NCBI GenBank assembly: GCA_016858145.1
Contig: JAEHOE010000077.1
Coordinates: 436,501-500,500 of the forward strand
Length of the DNA: 64,000 nt
Source of the DNA: Edaphochlamys debaryana
Lineage: Eukaryota; Chlorophyta; Chlorophyceae; Chlamydomonadales
Direction of reading: 5' to 3'
Part shown: positions 57,335 to 64,000 of the stretch, one piece after another
How the letters are laid out: every line of letters begins with the position of its first letter
Position numbering within the stretch: position 1 is the stretch's first letter
Notes under the pieces: model-generated
Database searches by the model: none
Told to the model about the DNA's origin: nothing
What the model saw: the letters and a program-made list of their open reading frames with translations, nothing else
Made by a program: the position numbers and the translations under genes

Positions 57335-57860
57335 CGTCTAATAACGCTCTAATGTGTAATGCATGCGGGCAGGCACGCGATGTGGGCTCTGTGAAGGGCA
57401 GGAGCTGGCTTTGACCGCCTTGCAATGTGCCATTCGTTTTGGCGCCCTTGGGCCCTCGCGACCGCCGCGCTCTTGTTGACCAGTCGCTTTGCAATGTCCA
57501 GTACACTCCAAGCCCTTTCACACGCGAAACTACAAAGCACACAAGATGGGCGGGACACCTGGCCAATCCACCGCCGCTGACCGCCCTTTGCTTGGCCTCC
57601 AGGGCATCTAGCACCTATTCTGTGACGTTCAGTAGCGCTAGGTCGTGGCCCGACCGCTGGAGGACCGTGCCCGCTGGCGCGGGAGGGTCCATCCCACCGG
57701 TGTCCTCCGGAAGAGCCTTGTACGCACCAGTCGTTTCAGAACAAACAGAGCAGCTGTTAGCGTCGGGCACAGGCGCTCGGCTATGTTGCGCGCGGGCTGA
57801 GGAGATTCAGTCTCCGCTGCTCGTTAGCGGCGGGACCGCTGGCAAAGGCCTGGCAGCGCC
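57335..57860. promoter_or_regulatory. Divergent promoter, KTI12 / bromodomain gene
   Basis: 526 bp between opposite start codons; both 5' UTRs and core promoters must sit here. Lower GC than the flanking exons. No assignable TATA element. Confidence 0.5.
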
Positions 57861-60800
57861 ATGCAGCAACGCCATGGAGGTGCTTCGGGCGGGCTGGAGC
57901 CCTACCGGCCCGGCCAGGCGCCGAAGGAGTACTTGCTCGCATTCCTCCATCGCCTGGCCATACTCGACAAGGAGGGCTTCTTCCAGCGCCCGGTCCGCGA
58001 GGAGGAAGCCCCCAACTACTACAGCATCATCAAGCAGCCAATGTGCTTCCAAAACATGCGCGAGAAGATAAACTCTGGCGCATATCAGACTTGGAGGCAG
58101 CTCCGCGACGACTTTACGCTGATACATGAGAACGCTCGGCGCTTCAACTCGAGCAAGACGCTCGTGCACCGCGCGGCGCTCAACCTGCAGAAGAACGGCT
58201 CAAAGATCCTCGCCACCTACGAGTTGGAAGTCCGCAAAGCGCTCGCGGTTCTCTTTCCCCTGGGCTCAGGCGCGCAGCAACAGGGAGGTATCCCGGGCGC
58301 AGAGGCGACCTTGGCGTCACCAGTCGCCGCCGACGGCAACGCCAGCACGCTCTCGTGGGCCGCGCCCGACCAAAACGGCGACGCAACCGCCGACGCTGCG
58401 GCAGCTATCTGCGGCGGGCCCCCGTCGCCCAGCGCTGTCGGGCATTTGGGCTGCAAAGCAGAACCTGGGGGGCCGCTGGCGGGAGTGTTCGCGCCATGCG
58501 TTCCGCTGCCGCCCATCGCGCGGGAATCGCTGGTCGGGTACCTGTCCGACGAGGAGGACCAACCCTTGCTGGTCGCGGGCACCGCCCCAGGCGCATCGGC
58601 CGTTGCGGCGGCCGTCAGCCGCAGCCTTCCCGGGCTCGGTCCGTCGCACGCCCTGCCGCTGGAGAGCCTGCTGGCGCAGCTCCGGACCTCCGCCGTACGC
58701 GTGCCGTACAGCAGCGGCCGGACGGAACGCCGCTCGCAGACGCCGCAGCCGTACAGCGGGGCGGCCGAAGGCGGCGGCGGCAGCGCTGCGGAGGCGGGGC
58801 CGTCGCGGCGGAGCTGCGGCTCCCTGGTCAGCCCAGAGTGGAAGGCCGCTCGAAAACCCGCGCGGGCTCAGGCCCGGTGGCTGGAGCTGCGGCTGAGGGA
58901 GCTGGCCGGACAGAAGGAGCGGTTGCGTTCAGAGATCGGGTGGCTGCAACAGCGGGCGGAGGCGGGGCCGGGGGCGGGCGGGGCGGCAGAAGGCGCCGAG
59001 GCCGCGGCGCTGGTGGCTGCGGCGGCGGCGCGCGCTGCGGCGCCATGCGGCCCCGAGCGGGAAGCCTTCGCGGCCGCGGCCCAGCGCTTCGCAGAGGGGG
59101 GTCACGTGACCGGGGCGGCGTACTTTGCGGCCCCCGCCGCTGACGCGGGGCCATCAGCGGCGGCGGAGGGCGCTCAGCCCGCAACCGCCGCCGCCGCCGC
59201 CGCGGCCCAGCCCCAGCCCGAGCCCCGGGATGAGGCACATGCGGACAAGCTCCTCCCCGCCGGCATATTCTCGTTTCTGCAGCTGCTGGAGCAGAGGCTG
59301 GCGATGGTGCGGGGCCGGCTGCAGGTGCGGATGCGGGGATGGGTGCGGGGTCGGGGGGCGGTCCGTGAGGTGAGGAGGAGGCCGGGGACTTGCGGTAGCG
59401 GGGCGGGGCATGGCAAGGCCGGAATGGGAGGCGTCATCGGCCTTCCGACCTCGCGAGCACCCGCTCGGCTCAAGCCCTCCCTGTACCAACCACTAACCGT
59501 CTACTACCAACCTCCAACCGCCGCAGGAGACGTTCAAGTTCGACCATACCCGCCTGGCAGCCGCCCGAGCGCCCAGCATGCGAGCGGGGTCCCTGTCGTA
59601 CGGCCCCTCCTCCGGCTCGCTGCTGCTCCCTCCGGGCGGCGGCGGTGGCGGAGGCGGCGGCAGCGTCAAGCGGCAGTCGAGCCAGGGCGGCCCCGGGCGG
59701 CGCCCCGGCTCACTCACGGTCCTGACACGTTTCGACTCAATCGGGATGGGCCCGCCCGGCGGCAAGGGCGCCGGCGGGCCTGGCAGCGCCGCTGGCGGCG
59801 GCAAGCGCAAGCGAAGCGAGGCGGAGCTGCTGGCGGAGGGGCTGGGCATGGGTACGCCGCTGGCGGCATCGTACAGCCGGTCGTCGCTGGACCGAAGCGC
59901 GGTGAGAAGAAGGGGTGGAGTGGGATTGGGGGTTTCTGGTGGGGTGGAGGGGCAGAGAGGGAGGGCGGGCCGGGGCGGAGCGGTAACAGAGAGGGGGGAC
60001 GCGGCGGAAGGGTGGAGGGCGGAAGGGTGGGGCGGGAAGCCGTGGGGCGGCTGAGGGCCCGGACGCAGGGCGGCACAGGGCGCGGGTGTGCGGGCGGCGT
60101 CCTACACAGTGGGGCCGGCCGAGTGGTGCGGCAGAGTGGCCCGCGGATGCCTCGCCGCGTGGCATGCTCCCTTGCACCCTGTCTCGCTCCGTCCTCCCTC
60201 CCCACCCGCCCCTCCCCTCCCGCCCGCCCCCCAGTCCGTGACCGCCATCGTGATCCCGCCCGTGCGCGAGCTGGCTCCGGAGGAGATGCGCGCGCGCATG
60301 GCCGCAGCCACGTCCTGGTCCCAGCAATTCCACACCATGGGTGGGTGCGGGGGGGCTGGATGTGATGGTTGCTCGTTGGGTGGGTGCGGGGCGCGGGGAG
60401 CGGGGCGGGGTTGGTGTTGATACTGTGATGGTTGGGTTGAGCTTCGGGGGTTGGAGGGCTGGCGAGGCGAGGGGCGGGATACGGAAAGGGGCGTCCGCAC
60501 CGGAGGTGTCGGGGCCACTGGGGAAGCGTGGCGTGGGGCGAGAGGTGGGTTATCGGGAACGCGTGGGCTAGGGGCGAAGCTGAAGCACGTTATGCCGGCT
60601 TACGTGCTTCTCGAGTGGAGGGCTTGCTGGGGGACAGCGCTTCTCAACACCCACTGTCCCGTCCCCTTGACTCTGCTCTTCGCCACGCAGGCCCCTCGGC
60701 GCTCGACTCCGTGCCAGCCGAGGTCCAGGCCGTGCTATCGCGGCGGCGGCGGCGGGCCCCGGGCTGCGGCTTCGGCATGGGCCTGGGCGGGCCCGAGTCG

Positions 60801-63800
60801 GACCCGATGGACCTGGACCCCATGCTGCTGGGCCCGGGCGGGGCCTACCCTGGCGGCGCGTCTGACGTGGACGACGGCGGCAGCCACACGGGCGGCGGCG
60901 GCATGGGCATGGGCGGCGGCGACGACGGCAGCAGCTGCAGCAGCAGCGAGGACACCAGCGATGAGGCGTATGCGGCCCGGCACCGCATAATGGAGGAGGA
61001 GGAGCGGAAGCGCTACGCGGCCGTGGTGGCAGGTGAGGCGGTGCAGGGCTGGAGGGCAGGATGGGAGGGATGGAGTAGGCAGGGGGGCGGGTTGAGCTGG
61101 GAGGGGCACGTTGGGTCAAGGTGGGGGCGCAGGAGGTGCTAGAGATGGATCGTGGTCCGGCGGGTTACATTCAACATGGGAAGGGGTGGGGCGCGATGGG
61201 GCACAAGCTGTTGAGGGGCCGCTACGGGGCGCCGGGCGCTTGAGCTCACCGCACAGCCCCACGCGCCGTGACGACAAAGTCATGCCCCATACCTCAACCT
61301 CTGACCCCTCACCCCTGCCGTACAGAGGGCCAGCGGCGGCGCAACAAGGGTGGCGGCAGCAACGCACCCGGCGGGGGGCAGGGCGGCTCGGGGACGGATC
61401 GGGACCGGGATCGGGACCGAGCCAAGATTGGCAACAAGACTCCCCGCGGGCTCAAAGGGAAGGACCCCAGCCTTCTGGCCCCCATGTCAGAGCCCATGCT
61501 GCCCCCCTTGGACGGATCTGGGTTGTACGACGCCGGGCCGTACTCGATGGCGGCGCCCAGCCCCATGTCCGCTCCTGGCATGCAGCCGTACCAGCCGCCG
61601 CCGCCGTACCAACCGCCGCCGTATCAGCCGCCGTACCAGCCGTACAATCCGCCGCTCGTGGCGGTGACGGTTGCATCCTCGCCGACGCCCGCGCCCGCGT
61701 CGGCGGCGGCGGCACCGGCTGCGCTGGCGGCTCCCACCCCGGGGCAACCGACGCCAACGGCATCGAGTACGGCAACGCCGCAGCCGCAACCGCCCAGCAT
61801 GATGGTCGTACAGCAGACGGTTGCACAGCGCACGACGGCGCCGCCGCCTGTCGTACAGCTCACGACCATGGGCGTCGCGGGCCCACAAGCAGCCCGGCGG
61901 CACTCCGCCGCCGCGGCAGCGGCAGCGTCGGCGTCGGCAGCGACGGCGGCGGCGCAGCCTCCGCCAGCTGCTGCTGCGGCGGCGGCGGCAGGCCGGACGC
62001 AGGAGGCCGAGTTGCAACCGAATGCTCGCGAGCTTCCCGCTGGCACGGCGGCGCCGACGGCCGAGGGCGCCGCCGGAACGCCGCCACCCGTCTCTGCGCC
62101 GACCAGCAACGGCCCACGGCCGCTGGAGGGTACGGCGCCAGCGCAGGAGCCACCGCCAGTGCCGCAGCCGCAGGACGCTCCGGCCCCCGTGCCCGCGCCT
62201 CCGTCGCAGCAGCCCCTGCCCACGCCGGCACCGGCACCGGCGCCCAAAGCACCGGAGCCGCCGCAGCCGCAAGCCCCGGCACCGCAGCCCCCTGCTGCGG
62301 CTCAGCCGGCGCCGACCCCAAGCCAACCGTTGCAGGCGCAGGCCGCTCCCACCCTGGCTCCTGCGGCAGCGCCCGCCGCCGCAGCCGCTGCCAGTCCGGC
62401 GGCAGGGCCCAAGGCGCCGTCAACCAACGGCCCGCTAACCGCAGCCGCACCGACGCAGGCCCCTGCTGCGGCGGCGCCGGCCGCCGCCGCGGCCCCCTCG
62501 GCCCTCAGCGCTCCCCCGGCGGCACCCGCACCGGCTCCTTCTGCCCCCGCCGCTGCCTCGACTCCGCCGCCGCCGTCACCGGCTGCCGCCGCAGCGGCAC
62601 CGGTGGCGGCGCCGCCAGCTGCTGCACCGGCCGCCACGGCACCGGCGCCGACGGGTTCTTTGGCGCCACCCGCTGCCGTCCCGCCCGCTGCGGCCTCTGC
62701 TGCTCCTGCGCCGGCCGCCACAGCGGCACCGACGGCCGCAACTACGGCTGCTGCCCCCGCCGCTGCAGCGGCGGCAGCACCGCCAGCGGCGGCGGCAGCA
62801 GCGCCTGCGGCCGCACTCCCGACGGTGGCGCCGCTGGCGATGTCGAGCACTGCCCCGGCTTCTGCACCAGCCCCCAGTCCCTCTCCCGCAGCCACAGCCA
62901 CAGTGCCGGCCGCGGCTGCGCCGGCAGGCGCCGCAGGGCCTGCGCCGGCGGCGGCGGGACAGACGGCGGCGGCCGTGGCGGCGGCCAACCAGGCAGCGGC
63001 GCTGCAGCAGCTGTTGGGCGGGCTTGGCGGTGCCGGCGGAGCCAGCGGGCAAAACGCTGTGGCCGCCGCCGCCGCCTTCCTCGCCGCCATCTCCAACGCC
63101 CCCGCCGTCAACACAGGCGCAGGGTCCGCCGCCGCTGCCAATAACGCTCGCGCCGCTGCCAGCAACGCCCTGTACCAGCTCTCCGGCGGCGCCCCGGCCT
63201 CGGCGGTTTACGCGAACCTGCAGGCCGCGGCGGCGGCGGCAGCGGCGGGTGGCGGCGGCGGCGGCGGAGCGGGAATCATCCCGGGCCAGAGCAAACCGCC
63301 GCCGCCGCTCTTCACCGCCGCACCGCCGAGAGGCATGCCCGGGACAGGCTCGGGCGGCGGGTCCGGTCCTGGGGCGGGCTTGGGCGTGGGGACGCTGCCT
63401 GGGATGCCCGGCATGCCCCACCCTCTCGCGGGGATGCCTGGGTTCTCCCAGGGGAACCTCGGCGGCGGTGGCGAAGGCGGAGGCGGCATGTTCCCGGGTG
63501 TGGCCGGCGCCGCGCCGCCGCGCGGCATGCCCGGCACGGCGTACGGCAACGCGGCGGTTGGCGGGCAACGGGGGCCCCTGGGTCCCGGAGAGCTCGGGGC
63601 CCAGGCGGGCCCAGGCCCGGGCCGGCCGCCGGGTGCGGGGCGCGGCCGCCCGCCCGCCCGACCTGTGGAGCCGGAGAGCGAAGAAGATGACTGGGACGAG
63701 GACGAGGAGGATGAAGATGACGGCATGATTGATGACGAGGACGACGAGGATTACGTCGCCACGCCAGCGCCGCGGGGCCGTAAAGGTCCCGGCCGGCCGC

Positions 63801-64000
63801 GGGGCCGCGGCGGCGCCAGGGGTGGCGGCCGTGGCAGCGGCCGCGGGGCCGGCCGCGGCGGGGGCCACCATGGTGACGGCAACGGCGACGCTGAGGCCAG
63901 CCGCCAATCCCGTCAGCGGGCCGGCAAGAACAGCCACAACTGGGCTGTGCTCCTCGCAAGTGACTCAGACGAGTCGGACGAGGAGTGGACGGGGGAGCGG
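57861..64000 (+). CDS. Bromodomain protein with AT-hook-like tail (3' end outside window)
   Basis: A bromodomain (about residues 20-120) reads acetyl-lysine on histones: PNYYSIIKQPMCFQNMREKI, AYQTWRQLRDDFTLIHENAR and FNSSKTLVHRAA hold the ZA-loop tyrosines, PM and the asparagine (ARRFN). Exons are 57861-59324, 59527-59901, 60235-60340, 60691-61032 and 61326 to beyond 64000, 1,654 codons so far. A helical segment with LELRLRELAGQKERLRSEIG follows; exon 2 has KRKRSEAEL, exon 3 SVTAIVIPPVRELAPEE. Exon 5 is one open frame of 2,675 bases: RDRDRDRAK, a PYQPPPPYQPP run, 450 residues of Ala/Pro, then two PPRGMPGT repeats, acidic stretches (DDWDEDEEDEDD) and RGRKGPGRPRGRGG, which is AT-hook-like. A nuclear chromatin protein is inferred; the subfamily is not assignable. 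Confidence 0.88.

Noticed and set aside
61111..63144. Plus-strand frame of 677 codons within the bromodomain gene's last exon, and long antisense frames up to 63937
   Set aside because: They are shadows of the true frame, which is open from 61326 to the window end and joins in phase to exon 4.

Overview
The window is nuclear DNA from a green alga, most likely a volvocine (Chlamydomonas/Gonium/Volvox group). The evidence is very high GC, many short phase-matched introns with C-rich acceptors and G-rich 5' parts, TGTAA motifs downstream of some genes, and typical volvocine families: a gametolysin-type metalloprotease with a polyproline tail, a DUF23/GT92 glycosyltransferase, an EGF-exostosin protein, a MYND-finger protein and a 2-oxoglutarate/malate carrier. 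There is no bacterial, viral or organellar signal. I rebuilt exon chains by hand from GT-AG or GC-AG boundaries, reading phase and protein family sense. Most chains close to a whole number of codons.

Layout. 1-2440 (+): 3' two thirds of LST8 (TOR complex WD40 protein). 3467-5015 (+): SFT2-like Golgi membrane protein. about 6415-9383 (+): MYND zinc-finger protein. 11138-13169 (-): conserved membrane protein of unknown function. 13436-17344 (+): GT92 glycosyltransferase, divergent from the previous gene across 266 bp. 18381-21942 (+): plastid 2-oxoglutarate/malate translocator. 23151-28890 (-): sulfotransferase-like secretory protein with 12 exons. 30770-35696 (+): gametolysin-like metalloprotease with a MopE-like motif and a long polyproline region. 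37513-40391 (+): thioredoxin-fold transmembrane protein with a 14-nt microexon. 42113-50722 (-): exostosin (GT47) protein with EGF modules and 28 exons. 51750-53593 (-): ankyrin-type protein. 53942-57334 (-): KTI12 (Elongator/tRNA wobble modification). 57861-64000 (+): bromodomain protein that runs off the window.

The genes do not form one pathway, as expected for a nuclear locus. Several products share the secretory route and cell wall: SFT2, GT92, sulfotransferase-like, exostosin, the metalloprotease and the thioredoxin protein.

The most unusual signals concern gene structure. (1) Short segments of exon edge plus splice site are repeatedly copied into the adjacent intron or 3' flank; I found six cases. 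(2) A dispersed short element of up to about 165 bp occurs in at least six places, five of them intronic. (3) At least four GC-AG introns are supported by phase, three of them in the GT92 gene. (4) Two introns of the sulfotransferase-like gene share the same donor-proximal 60-70 bp. (5) A 39-bp minisatellite contains the SFT2 stop codon. (6) Two genes lack a good AG acceptor where homology expects one.
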